A stretch of DNA of 56,623 nucleotides from Streptomyces hirsutus (GTDB lineage Bacteria; Actinomycetota; Actinomycetes; Streptomycetales; Streptomycetaceae): NCBI RefSeq assembly GCF_001418415.1, contig NZ_LIQT01000173.1:1-56623 (forward strand), given 5' to 3'. Both the position numbers and the translations under genes were made by a program. The notes under the pieces are model-generated. The model saw only the letters and a program-made list of their open reading frames with translations. It did no database searches and was not told the DNA's origin. Below are positions 25,192-33,592 of the stretch, piece after piece (within the stretch, counting starts at the first letter, position 1; every line of letters starts with the position of its first letter).

Positions 25192-26529
25192 ATGAACCCG
25201 GCCACGGCCCCGGGCCCGCCGGACTCCGACGGAGCCGCGGACCCGGAGCGCGCCTTCACCGCCGACGAACGAGCGGAGTACGAGCGGCTGCGCCGTCACG
25301 CGGCGGTGCGACACCGGCGGGTACGCCTGGCGGGCTCCTCGGTCCTCCTGCTGCTGACCTTGCTGCTCGCTCCCCTGGCCGTCGTCGCGGCCTGGGTCCA
25401 GGACACGGTCTCCGACACCGACAGGTACGTGGAGACGGTCGCGCCCCTGGCGTCCGACCCGGCCGTGCAGGAGGCCGTGATCAACCGGCTCACGGACCGC
25501 GTGGTGGAGAACGCGGACGTCGCGGCGGTGACGGACTCGCTCGCCGAGGCCCTCCAGGAATCCGGAGCACCACCGCGCGTCGTGGAGGGGGCCGAGTCCC
25601 TCGAGGTCCCGCTGCGCAACGCGGTCAGGACCACCGTGGAGCGCACTGTCAGCCGCGTGATCACCAGCGATGCCTTCCAGCAGGTGTGGGAGGGCGCCAA
25701 CCGGCGGTCGCACGCCGCGGTGGTGGCCATGCTCACCGGTGCCGGCACGGCTGCCGTGCGCACCGAGGGCGACACCGTTCGGCTGGACGTGGGAGAGGTC
25801 GTCGACCAGGTGCGGGAGCGGCTCGTCGACGCGGGCTTCGACAAGGCGGCCGCCATCCCGGACACCGACCGGACGATCACGCTGTTCCAGACCGAGGAAC
25901 TGGGCAAGGCGCAGGACACGATGCTGCTGCTGGACGTCCTCGGCATGTGGCTGCCCGTCCTGACCGTCGTACTCGCCGCGCTCGCCGTGTGGACCGCCCC
26001 GGCACACCGCGTGATGCTGATGATCACCGGGGCGGGTGTCGGCGTGATGACGGCGGTGCTGCTCGTCGCGCTGGCCGTGGTCCGACGGGTCTACCTGGAC
26101 TCGGTTCCGCCCGCGACGCTGCCGCCCGACGCGGCGGCGGCGATCTACGACACGTTCGTCCGCTTCCTGCGTGACAGCACGCGCACCCTGCTGGTCGTCT
26201 CGGTGATCACTGCACTGGTGGCTTACCTGTACGGTCCCGGACGCCCTGCCCGCGCCGTCCGCACGACGGCGCGACGGGGCATGACGGCCGCCGGCCGGGC
26301 GCTGCGCCGCGCCGGAGTGCGCACCGGGTCCACCGGGCACTGGCTGGCGGAGCATCAGGCGTGGACCACCGGCGGCGTCTTCGCGGCCGGGGTGCTGGCG
26401 CTGGTGCTCTGGAACCACCCCACGGTCGGAGCGGTGGTGCTCGTGATCGGCGTCGTCCTGGCCGTCCTGGTGGGCCTGGCGATCCTCGCGGCCGCCGCAC
26501 CCCGTGGCCACGAGGAGTCCGGCCCCTGA
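25192..26529 (+). CDS. Integral membrane protein of unknown function
   Basis: 445 aa. One helix near residue 50-70 (SSVLLLLTLLLAPLAVVAAW), a long periplasm-side domain (about 70-240, VQDTVSDTDRYVETVAPLAS and repeated acidic/Val-rich segments), then helices around 255-275, 280-300 and 335-350, and two more at the C-terminus. This layout is common in Streptomyces proteins annotated only as integral membrane proteins. It begins 27 bp after the HdeD gene, so co-transcription is likely. Confidence 0.85.
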   Translation: MNPATAPGPPDSDGAADPERAFTADERAEYERLRRHAAVRHRRVRLAGSSVLLLLTLLLAPLAVVAAWVQDTVSDTDRYVETVAPLASDPAVQEAVINRLTDRVVENADVAAVTDSLAEALQESGAPPRVVEGAESLEVPLRNAVRTTVERTVSRVITSDAFQQVWEGANRRSHAAVVAMLTGAGTAAVRTEGDTVRLDVGEVVDQVRERLVDAGFDKAAAIPDTDRTITLFQTEELGKAQDTMLLLDVLGMWLPVLTVVLAALAVWTAPAHRVMLMITGAGVGVMTAVLLVALAVVRRVYLDSVPPATLPPDAAAAIYDTFVRFLRDSTRTLLVVSVITALVAYLYGPGRPARAVRTTARRGMTAAGRALRRAGVRTGSTGHWLAEHQAWTTGGVFAAGVLALVLWNHPTVGAVVLVIGVVLAVLVGLAILAAAAPRGHEESGP

Positions 26530-26676
26530 TCCGAGGGCAGGAACCCGTCCGCCGATGGCGCCTCACTCAGTGCGCACACTCACCCGCGTCGGGTGAGGCC
26601 GCCCGGTGCTTGCCGTGGGCACGCTGAAGACGGCACGCAACCGCTGCCGGGCGAGCGCCCGGGACGGAGGACGGAC

Positions 26677-27141
26677 ATGAGCTCACCGACCTACCTGGCG
26701 TACGACTACCCGCTGCTGAGCACCTTCTGGACCATGCTCTGGTTCTTTCTGTGGATCATGTGGTTCGTCCTGCTCTTCCGGATCATCACCGACATCTTCC
26801 GCGACGACCGGCTGAGTGGCTGGGCGAAGGCGGGCTGGCTGGTGTTCTGCATCGTCCTGCCCTTCCTGGGCGTGTTCGTCTACGTGATCGCCCGCGGCAG
26901 GAACATGGGCCGCCGAGAGGTCTCCCAGGCACGCGCACAGCAGGAGGAGTTCAACGCCTACATCAGGCAGACCGCGGCCGGCGGCCGGCCCAGCAGCATC
27001 GACGAGCTCGCCAGGCTGTCCGAGATCCACGACCAAGGCGCCCTCACGGACGAGGAGTTCCGCAGGGCGAAGGAACTGGTCCTGACCGGCCACGGCCCGG
27101 CGGAACACCCGGACTCCACCTCCCGCGCCCCCGGCCGCTGA
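26677..27141 (+). CDS. SHOCT-domain membrane protein
   Basis: 154 aa from ATG 26677 with GGAGG upstream. Two helices (FWTMLWFFLWIMWFVLLFRI and GWLVFCIVLPFLGVFVYVIA) form a PLDc_N-like anchor. The C-terminal SHOCT motif is present (SIDELARLSEIHDQGALTDE then EFRRAKELVL). SHOCT domains are thought to mediate oligomer or membrane-protein contacts. Confidence 0.9.
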   Translation: MSSPTYLAYDYPLLSTFWTMLWFFLWIMWFVLLFRIITDIFRDDRLSGWAKAGWLVFCIVLPFLGVFVYVIARGRNMGRREVSQARAQQEEFNAYIRQTAAGGRPSSIDELARLSEIHDQGALTDEEFRRAKELVLTGHGPAEHPDSTSRAPGR

Positions 27142-27171
27142 GCACCCGCACACCACGGAACGAGGCGCAGG

Positions 27172-27621
27172 ATGACCGCGACACACACCCGTCCGGCACA
27201 CACGGCGAGGCAGGAATGGGCAAACAGCCTGACCGTCTTCGCGGCCGTGATGCTCTTCCTCGTCGGCCTGCTCGACATCCTCCGGGGCATCATGGCCATC
27301 GCCGAGGACGACATCTTCGTCACGACACCCCACTACGTGTTCGAGTTCGACCTGACCAGCTGGGGCTGGATCCATCTCGTCCTGGGCGCGATCGCCGTGA
27401 TCGTCAGCATCGGGCTGCTCCGGACCGCGCCGTGGGCGCGCGTCACCGGCGTGGCCATCGCCGGACTCGTCATCATCGCCAACTTCCTCTCCATGCCGTA
27501 CTACCCGTTGTGGTCGGTCGTGATGATCACCATCTCGGGCTTCATCATCTGGGCCTTGTGCGTGGTCCCGCGCGGCAACCTCTTCGACCTGTCCGGGGAG
27601 CCCACACCGCGCGACGTGTGA
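27172..27621 (+). CDS. DUF7144-type membrane protein
   Basis: 149 aa with four helices. N-terminal FAAVMLFLVGLLDILRGIMA, then WGWIHLVLGAIAVIVSIGLL, VTGVAIAGLVIIANFLSMPY and VVMITISGFIIWALCV. The patterns WGWIHL and MPYYPLWS are typical of this actinobacterial four-helix family. Unknown function; 30 bp after the SHOCT gene. Confidence 0.88.
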   Translation: MTATHTRPAHTARQEWANSLTVFAAVMLFLVGLLDILRGIMAIAEDDIFVTTPHYVFEFDLTSWGWIHLVLGAIAVIVSIGLLRTAPWARVTGVAIAGLVIIANFLSMPYYPLWSVVMITISGFIIWALCVVPRGNLFDLSGEPTPRDV

Positions 27622-27702
27622 AGCGGCCCCGGCACGGCGCGGACGGCGTGAGAGAGGGCGAGGCCGGCGCGTGCCCGGGAGCGCGAGGAGAAAGGCCGAC
27701 AG

Positions 27703-29091
27703 GTGGGACGACATGGAGGCAGCCCGAGGGGATCGGGTGAGGCAGGGGCCGCGACCGTACGCGAGGGCGGTGCCGGACCGGCCCGCCTCGCCCTGCTCGC
27801 CCTCCTCGGAAGCATCCTGGTGCCGCTCGTCGTCGCCGGGCTGCGGAGCGTGCTGTGGGTGCTGGTCGGCATCGCGGGGCTCGCGCTCGCCGCCGTCGGC
27901 GTGTGGTGGGTCCTGGCACACACAGGTGTGCTCCGTGTCCTCGGGGGAGTCCTGTCGGTGGCCGCGCCGGTCACCGTGCTCGCCCTGTACGCCGCGTTCG
28001 GCCTGCTGGGACCGGCCCTGTTGTCCCTGGTCCTGTGGGCGCTGGCCGTCACGGCGGCACGTACGGCCCTGGCACCCGGTCGCACCGCCTCCGAACAGGC
28101 TGTCGTCACGGCACCCCGCGCCCCCTGGATCCTCATGAATCCACGCTCCGGCGGCGGCAAGGTGGGCCGTTTCCGGCTGGCGGAGAAGGCGCGGGCGGCG
28201 GGCTGCCGGGTGGTCCTGCTCGACGCGGGCCAGGATGTCACCGAGCTGGCCCGGCAGGCCGTCGCCGAGGGAGCCGACCTGCTGGCGGTGGCGGGAGGCG
28301 ACGGCACCCAGGCACTGGTGGCCGAGGTCGCGGCGCGCCACGACCTGCCGTTCGTGGTGATCCCCGCGGGCACCCGCAACCACTTCGCCCTCGATCTCGG
28401 CCTCGACCGCGACGATCCGGCTGCGGCCCTGCAAGCCCTGAGCGACGGCGTCGAACTCCGCATCGACCTCGGGTACGCCGCGGACCGGGTCTTCGTCAAC
28501 AACGCTTCGTTCGGAACGTACGCGTCCGTCGTCACCGACCCCGCGTACCGGGATGCCAAGACGCGCACAACCCTGCGCACCCTCCCCGGCCTCCTCACCG
28601 GCGAGGACGCGCTCAGCCTGCGGACACGGGCCGGCCGAACGCACATCGACGGGCTCCAGGCACTGCTCATCAGCAACAACCCCTACGGACGTGCCGTCGA
28701 CGCGGCCCGTCCGGGGCGCAGGGAGCGGCTGGACTCGGGGCTCCTCGGCCTGGTGTGCGTGCGGGTCGGCAACACCGCTGAGGCAGCGCGCATCGTGCGC
28801 GGTCCACGCTCCGGGGGGCTCATCCGGCTGAACGCCGAAGAAGTCGTCGTCGAAGCCGGCGGGGACACCCTCCCGGTCGGCATCGACGGAGAACACGTCG
28901 TCCTGCCGTCACCCGTCGTGTGCCGCAGCGCGCCCGGTGCACTCCGGGTCCGCGTGCCACGCCGCCGCCCTCACACGCTGCGAGGCAGCGGAGCGGCGGC
29001 CGACTGGCCGCGCGTGGCACGGTTGGCGCTGGGTCGTCTGCTACCGAGCCGGGAGCAGGACGTCGCGGCGGTCCGAGAACCACCACCGTGA
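27703..29091 (+). CDS. Diacylglycerol-kinase-family lipid kinase with N-terminal membrane domain
   Basis: 462 aa. Four helices in residues 25-125 are followed by a DAGK catalytic domain from about 143: MNPRSGGGKVGRFRLAEKA, the nucleotide-binding GGDGTQALVAEV, PAGTRNHFALDLGL and VNNASFGTYASVV. Such enzymes phosphorylate diacylglycerol or related lipids at the inner membrane face. The N-terminal membrane domain is extra compared with soluble DgkB. Last gene of the membrane run; substrate is not certain. Confidence 0.9.
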   Translation: MGRHGGSPRGSGEAGAATVREGGAGPARLALLALLGSILVPLVVAGLRSVLWVLVGIAGLALAAVGVWWVLAHTGVLRVLGGVLSVAAPVTVLALYAAFGLLGPALLSLVLWALAVTAARTALAPGRTASEQAVVTAPRAPWILMNPRSGGGKVGRFRLAEKARAAGCRVVLLDAGQDVTELARQAVAEGADLLAVAGGDGTQALVAEVAARHDLPFVVIPAGTRNHFALDLGLDRDDPAAALQALSDGVELRIDLGYAADRVFVNNASFGTYASVVTDPAYRDAKTRTTLRTLPGLLTGEDALSLRTRAGRTHIDGLQALLISNNPYGRAVDAARPGRRERLDSGLLGLVCVRVGNTAEAARIVRGPRSGGLIRLNAEEVVVEAGGDTLPVGIDGEHVVLPSPVVCRSAPGALRVRVPRRRPHTLRGSGAAADWPRVARLALGRLLPSREQDVAAVREPPP

Positions 29092-29228
29092 TGACCTACT
29101 CGGGCGTCTCGCGGTTTCCGCGTGCGAGATCCCTTCGTCGCGGCTGAGCAGCCACTCCGTGCGAACGCACCCGATGAGTTCGCGACGGCAGCGCCACCGC
29201 CGGGAAGCGTCGGCTTCGACCCGGCGGA

Positions 29229-29351
29229 ACGGATTCAGCACACATGAGGCCGGGAAACCCCGTGAACATACGAGAACCACCGAAGCGTGTTTTCTCAGGC
29301 CAGACGCACTCAAGGCAGCGTTTACCCAGTTCAGGACCTTGACCCGGGAAA
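29229..29351 (+). repeat. Flanking arm, family 1/2 hybrid, copy F
   Basis: Starts like family 1 (GATTCAGCACACATGAGG, then GGGAAACCCCGTGAACA) and continues with a segment shared with copy H (CCAGACGC.CTCAA, GTTTACCCAG.TCAGGACC, TTGA). Confidence 0.8.
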
Positions 29352-29393
29352 CTCCTCAAGCGGGTGTCGCAGGTTCGAATCCTGCCGAGGGCA
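29352..29393 (+). repeat. tRNA-3'-end repeat, copy F (att-like)
   Basis: CTCCTCAAGCGGGTGTC, T-arm GCAGGTTCGAATCCTGC and acceptor CGAGGGCA followed by CC. Confidence 0.88.
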
Positions 29394-29397
29394 CCAG

Positions 29398-29433
29398 AAA
29401 AGGCCCCGGACCCATCAAGGTCCGGGGCCTTTT
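29398..29433 (+). terminator. Strong intrinsic terminator after copy F
   Basis: AAAAGGCCCCGGACC / GGTCCGGGGCCTTTT with a loop of about six bases and flanking A and T runs. It works in both directions, so it can also end the leftward GYD gene transcript. Confidence 0.85.
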
Positions 29434-29454
29434 GGAATCAAGGCCGACATGCCC

Positions 29455-29751
29455 TCAGCCAGCGGTCTTGGCGATGATGCGATCCATCTCCTCTCGCTCA
29501 AAGGCCCGCAGGGTCGTCGTACGGACGTTGCCCACTCCGCCGAGCTGCAGGAGCACCGCGGTGGCGGTTTCGTCGTCGGGTGCCTCGACAACGGCCACGA
29601 GGTCGTACGAACCGACGGTCCAGTAGAGGTTCAGGACCTTCGTCTTGAGCTTCTGCGCCGCTGCGGCGAAGGCCTCGGCACGCTTTGCGGTGTCCTTGTA
29701 GTTTCGGACGCCTTGATCGGTCCAGTTCAGCAACGTGACATACGTCGGCAT
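29455..29751 (-). CDS. GYD-domain protein
   Basis: 98 aa, full length for the family. Opens with MPTYVTLLNWTDQGVRNYKD, contains LNLYWTVGSYDLVAVVEAPD (the SYD/GYD core) and VRTTTLRAFEREEMDRII. GYD proteins are small alpha-beta-barrel-like (ferredoxin-fold) proteins of unknown function. It is the only gene in the 0.7-kb cassette F-G. Confidence 0.9.
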   Translation of the reverse strand: MPTYVTLLNWTDQGVRNYKDTAKRAEAFAAAAQKLKTKVLNLYWTVGSYDLVAVVEAPDDETATAVLLQLGGVGNVRTTTLRAFEREEMDRIIAKTAG

Positions 29752-30028
29752 AGCCCTTCACCTTCATGAGGGAACACATCGCGAGGCCAATCCTGGGCAT
29801 CGCGGCCGAAACGCGCACAAGGTGTGCGCCCGAATGAGCAACAGCAACCGATCACCTGCGGCTGATCGCAGTGGCTGGAACCGGCGAAATCGCACTTTTC
29901 ATGGCACGCGCCACCCTCTGTCGGGGCCACCCTCACCCAGCGTGAACAGGCCCTGGCGACACCCACCCCAGCGCCCTCACCAGCCGCAAACAACCTCGCC
30001 CATACCCGTCAAGTCACCCAAGGTGTAC
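29752..30028. other. Gap upstream of the GYD gene
   Basis: About 280 bp with no supportable gene; expected to include the leftward GYD promoter. Confidence 0.4.
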
Positions 30029-30069
30029 AGCAGAGAAGCGCAGGTCACCGGCAAGGCATCCCAGCCTCT
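30029..30069 (+). repeat. Flanking arm, family 3, copy G
   Basis: Resembles the 42 bp before copy D (AGCAG..GAAGC.GCAGGTC and the following C-rich block). Confidence 0.55.
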
Positions 30070-30111
30070 CCCCCACAGCGGGTGTCGCAGGTTCGAATCC
30101 TGTCGGGGGCA
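30070..30111 (+). repeat. tRNA-3'-end repeat, copy G (att-like)
   Basis: CCCCCACAGCGGGTGTC, T-arm GCAGGTTCGAATCCTGT and CGGGGGCA. One T-stem base changed; the anticodon-loop part has drifted. Confidence 0.85.
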
Positions 30112-30140
30112 CAGACTGTGCAGCAGGCAAGAGGGGTTGA

Positions 30141-30174
30141 GGGGCCTCCCGTTTTCGAACAGGAGGCTCCTTTT
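30141..30174 (+). terminator. Hairpin with T-run after copy G
   Basis: GGGGCCTCCCG / AGGAGGCTCC stem followed by TTTT; related to the hairpin after copy D. Confidence 0.65.
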
Positions 30175-31004
30175 CGCGATTCAGAGTCCCCTTGGGGTCC
30201 ACGTCCCCAGGCCACCTGTTCACCGCTTATCGCTCACCCGACAGAGGGACCGGACTGCCTGCACACCATGTGCAGCGCTCCCTGCGAGAAGGGCAAGCGG
30301 GACTCCCGCACACGCCCGAGGCACGCCTCTCGCCACCTCACGGCACCCTTGGCGAGCGGACCCGTACACCCAGAGCCATTCCCCACCACGCCCGGTCTTG
30401 CTGCCAGGTGGCCTTCATGTCATGGACGCGACGAATCCGCTCACCGGCCGAGTCGCCGGGCCAGGGAGCACTCCGCACCCCCTGCGCGTTCGCCACTGAG
30501 CGCTCACCGGCGAGGGTCCGGGCTCGGCCGCCAACAGGCTGGCGCCTGCGATGACGGGCCGACGACGATCACGCCCGACCCCGACCCACACTTCGCGCCA
30601 CAGATCGTAAAGAGATTCGAAACATTCGAATGATCGATCCCTCATCTCGCTCTCGAATCTGATGGATTCAGTGATCAATTTTCAATTCGGTCGATGCGCA
30701 TGAGTCAGACCAGGTAAAACGCACACCCGAAGAGTCCGCCGTGAGCGAATGTTTTGGGATCACTACCGAAACTATTGACAGTTGACGGGCCCACATCAAA
30801 ACTGTTCGCCATCGACAGCGCTCCCTCACTGTCGAGCCGGGTCGCCACCGTGCCCCGGTCCTCCGGTCGCCCAGCACCCCCGCGACCGGCCAAGTCCGGC
30901 CGCGTCGCGCGACGCACAAGCGGTCGCCGTCACCTGCTCCGCAGGGTCGTGTCACGCTGCCTGATCCCCCACCGGCCTCACGAGGACGAGGAGGAAGCAC
31001 GCAC
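30175..31004. other. Long leader region of the xylanase operon
   Basis: About 830 bp without a supportable gene. The part from 30600 to 30790 is unusually AT-rich for this genome and holds the palindrome at 30615 and ACCGAAACTATTGACA near 30763; CGAAAC-type sites are known upstream of Streptomyces xylanase genes. Confidence 0.5.
30615..30631. promoter_or_regulatory. Palindrome upstream of the xylanase gene
   Basis: ATTCGAAACATTCGAAT: perfect 7-base arms around ACA, about 375 bp before the xylanase start in an AT-rich patch. Candidate operator; the regulator is unknown. Confidence 0.5.
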
Positions 31005-32018
31005 ATGAACGACGTATCCGCACACCACGCGAGCCGCAGACACGGCCGCTTCGGGCCACTCAGCCGCTTCAGGCTGCTCATCAGCAGTTTCTGCACCACC
31101 GTGCTGGTCGCTGTGGCCTCGGTAGCCCTGCCCGGCACCGCCCACGCCGACACGGTCGTCACCACGAACCAGACCGGCACCGACAACGGCTACTACTACT
31201 CGTTCTGGACCGACGCACCCGGCACGGTCTCCATGACCCTGAGCTCCGGTGGCACCTACAGCACCTCCTGGCGCAACACCGGGAACTTCGTCGCCGGCAA
31301 GGGCTGGGCCAACGGCGGACGCAGGGCCGTGACCTACTCGGGCACCTTCAATCCGTCCGGCAACGCCTACCTGACGCTCTACGGATGGACGTCGAACCCG
31401 CTCGTCGAGTACTACATCGTCGACAACTGGGGCACCTACCGGCCCACGGGAACGTTCATGGGCACCGTCACCAGCGACGGCGGTACGTACGACATCTACA
31501 AGACGACGCGGTACAACGCCCCGTCCGTCGAGGGCACCCGCACCTTCGACCAGTACTGGAGCGTCCGGCAGTCGAAGCGGACCGGCGGAACCATCACCAC
31601 CGGCAACCACTTCGACGCCTGGACCCGCGCCGGAATGCCCCTGGGGACCTTCAACTACTACATGATCATGGCGACCGAGGGATACCAGAGCAGCGGCAGC
31701 TCCAACATCACGGTGGGAGGCACCGGTTCCGGCGGTGGTGGCGGCGGAAGCGGTGGATGCAGCGCGACCCTGTCCGCGGGCCAGCAGTGGAGCGACCGGT
31801 ACAACCTCGACGTCTCGGTCACCGGCTCCAGCAACTGGACCGCGACGATGAACATCCCTTCCCCCGCGAAGGTCCTCTCCACCTGGAACGTCAGCGCCAC
31901 CTACCCCAGCTCCCAGGTACTGACCGCCAAACCCAACGGCAACGGCAACAACTGGGGCGTCACCATCCAGCACAACGGCAACCGGACCTGGCCAACGATC
32001 TCCTGCAGCGCGAACTGA
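31005..32018 (+). CDS. xlnB: Secreted GH11 endo-1,4-beta-xylanase with CBM2 module
   Basis: 337 aa. Signal peptide 1-48 (hydrophobic core [20 protein letters not shown], cleavage after TAHA). GH11 catalytic domain about 49-236; catalytic Glu residues E135 ([12 protein letters not shown]) and E225 ([12 protein letters not shown]). A Gly-rich linker ([11 protein letters not shown]) leads to a CBM2-type xylan/cellulose-binding module (252-337) starting at [15 protein letters not shown]. Cuts xylan backbones outside the cell. Closely resembles the XlnB-AxeA arrangement of S. lividans; the esterase gene follows 37 bp later in an operon. Confidence 0.95.
   Translation: MNDVSAHHASRRHGRFGPLSRFRLLISSFCTTVLVAVASVALPGTAHADTVVTTNQTGTDNGYYYSFWTDAPGTVSMTLSSGGTYSTSWRNTGNFVAGKGWANGGRRAVTYSGTFNPSGNAYLTLYGWTSNPLVEYYIVDNWGTYRPTGTFMGTVTSDGGTYDIYKTTRYNAPSVEGTRTFDQYWSVRQSKRTGGTITTGNHFDAWTRAGMPLGTFNYYMIMATEGYQSSGSSNITVGGTGSGGGGGGSGGCSATLSAGQQWSDRYNLDVSVTGSSNWTATMNIPSPAKVLSTWNVSATYPSSQVLTAKPNGNGNNWGVTIQHNGNRTWPTISCSAN
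31735..32018 (+). repeat. CBM2 module DNA, copy 1
   Basis: Linker plus binding-module DNA, essentially identical to 32756-33039 (one change seen, GGTGGA versus GGCGGA). Identity stops a few bases after the stop codons. Confidence 0.92.
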
Positions 32019-32055
32019 CCCGCGAATCAACGATGCTGAAGGAGGACCACTCCGC

Positions 32056-33039
32056 ATGAGAACCGGACCGCATCTCTCGCTACGCTCCCTGGTCACGCGG
32101 CTGGCCGTCGTCGCGATGGCCGCCGCGAGCACCCTCACCGTCAACGCCGCCCCGGCCCAGGCCGCGGCCTGCAACGGATATGTCGGGCTCACCTACGACG
32201 ACGGACCGTCCGGCAGTACGCCGAACCTGCTCAACGCGCTCAAGCAGAACGGGTTGCGGGCCACGATGTTCAACCAGGGCCAGTACGCCGCAGCCAACCC
32301 GGCGCAGGTCCGGGCCCAGGTCGATGCCGGCATGTGGGTCGGCAACCACAGCTACACCCATCCGCACCTGACTCAGCAGAGCCAGGCTCAGATCGACTCG
32401 GAGATCTCCCGGACCCAGCAGGCCGTCGCGAACGCGGGCGGCGGCACTCCGAAACTGTTCCGCCCGCCGTACGGCGAGACCAACTCGACGGTGAAGTCGG
32501 TCGCGGCCAGGTACGGTCTGACCGAGATCATCTGGGACGTCGACTCGCAGGACTGGAACGGCGCCAGTACCGACGCGATCGTGCAGGCCGCCGCCCGGCT
32601 CACCGACGGCCAGATCATCCTCATGCACGACTGGTCCGCCAACTCGCTCGCCGCGATTCCGCGGATCGCACAGGGGCTGGCCGGTCGTGGCCTGTGCGCC
32701 GGAATGATCTCGCCGCAGACCGGCCGCGCCGTGGCACCCGACGGCGGCGGCTCCGGTGGTGGCGGCGGAAGCGGCGGATGCAGCGCGACCCTGTCCGCGG
32801 GCCAGCAGTGGAGCGACCGGTACAACCTCGACGTCTCGGTCACCGGCTCCAGCAACTGGACCGCGACGATGAACATCCCTTCCCCCGCGAAGGTCCTCTC
32901 CACCTGGAACGTCAGCGCCACCTACCCCAGCTCCCAGGTACTGACCGCCAAACCCAACGGCAACGGCAACAACTGGGGCGTCACCATCCAGCACAACGGC
33001 AACCGGACCTGGCCAACGATCTCCTGCAGCGCGAACTGA
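32056..33039 (+). CDS. axeA: Secreted acetyl xylan esterase (CE4 deacetylase) with CBM2 module
   Basis: 327 aa. Signal peptide to about residue 38 ([23 protein letters not shown] site). CE4/NodB motifs in order: TYDDGP (D48, D49), HSYTH (H98, H102, metal ligands), [14 protein letters not shown] and LMHDW. A Gly-rich linker joins it to a CBM2 module identical in sequence to that of the upstream xylanase. It removes acetyl groups from xylan so that the xylanase can act. Second gene of the operon and the end of the cassette G-H. Confidence 0.95.
   Translation: MRTGPHLSLRSLVTRLAVVAMAAASTLTVNAAPAQAAACNGYVGLTYDDGPSGSTPNLLNALKQNGLRATMFNQGQYAAANPAQVRAQVDAGMWVGNHSYTHPHLTQQSQAQIDSEISRTQQAVANAGGGTPKLFRPPYGETNSTVKSVAARYGLTEIIWDVDSQDWNGASTDAIVQAAARLTDGQIILMHDWSANSLAAIPRIAQGLAGRGLCAGMISPQTGRAVAPDGGGSGGGGGSGGCSATLSAGQQWSDRYNLDVSVTGSSNWTATMNIPSPAKVLSTWNVSATYPSSQVLTAKPNGNGNNWGVTIQHNGNRTWPTISCSAN
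32756..33039 (+). repeat. CBM2 module DNA, copy 2
   Basis: Second copy of the linker/CBM2 sequence described at 31735; only one base difference was seen over about 280 bp. Confidence 0.92.
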
Positions 33040-33089
33040 CCCCGAGAACACACCGAGGAAACACCGCTCCTGCGGCATGGCGGCCATAG

Positions 33090-33155
33090 CCTGTTTTCCC
33101 GGGCCAGACGCGCTCAAAGCAACGTTTACCCAGATCAGGACCTTGATCAGGAAAA
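33090..33155 (+). repeat. Flanking arm, family 2, copy H
   Basis: CCTGTTTTCCCGGGCCAGAC, then GCGCTCAAAGCAACGTTTAC and CAGATCAGGACCTTGATC, matching 29285-29351 before copy F. Confidence 0.8.
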
Positions 33156-33197
33156 CTCCTGAAGCGGGTGTCGCAGGTTCGCATCCTGCCGGAGGCA
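33156..33197 (+). repeat. tRNA-3'-end repeat, copy H (att-like)
   Basis: CTCCTGAAGCGGGTGTC, T-arm GCAGGTTCGCATCCTGC and acceptor CGGAGGCA. Two changes from the majority sequence. It sits 117 bp after the esterase stop codon. Confidence 0.85.
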
Positions 33198-33207
33198 CAG
33201 TGCCCAA

Positions 33208-33244
33208 GGGCCGGTTCGAGGGAGTTGGTCCTCCGAACCGGCTC
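33208..33244 (+). terminator. Hairpin after copy H
   Basis: GGGCCGGTTCGAGG / CCTCCGAACCGGCTC stem; may terminate the xylanase-esterase transcript. Confidence 0.6.
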
Positions 33245-33592
33245 TTCTACATGATCGCGTCCGCGCCGCGCTCGCACCACGAAGTCCGTTGCGCTCCCAG
33301 CGCACCGGCGCCCTGGCATCAACCTTCGTGGGGCACCTTCGGGCGGGTGACCGGTACGACGGTGAGGAGGTCGTCCAGCCCATTGAAGCCGATGTGCCCG
33401 ACTCCCCCTGATCGACCTGATAAGGATGCGGCTGGTTCCTGGAACTTGTGCCCGGCGTGGGCTGCCGTCCTTCGGCTGATGGACGGCAGCCCGTCGGTTG
33501 ACTGGGCCGTGGGGACTCCACCGGCCTCGTGTCGTACACCCTCACTGGGGGGCGCCGCATCCAAAGAGTGACGAGGGGCCCGCCGCGGAGGA
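33245..33592. other. Gap after copy H
   Basis: About 350 bp, no supportable gene. It separates the tRNA-end hairpin from the 3' end of the leftward acyltransferase gene. Confidence 0.4.
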
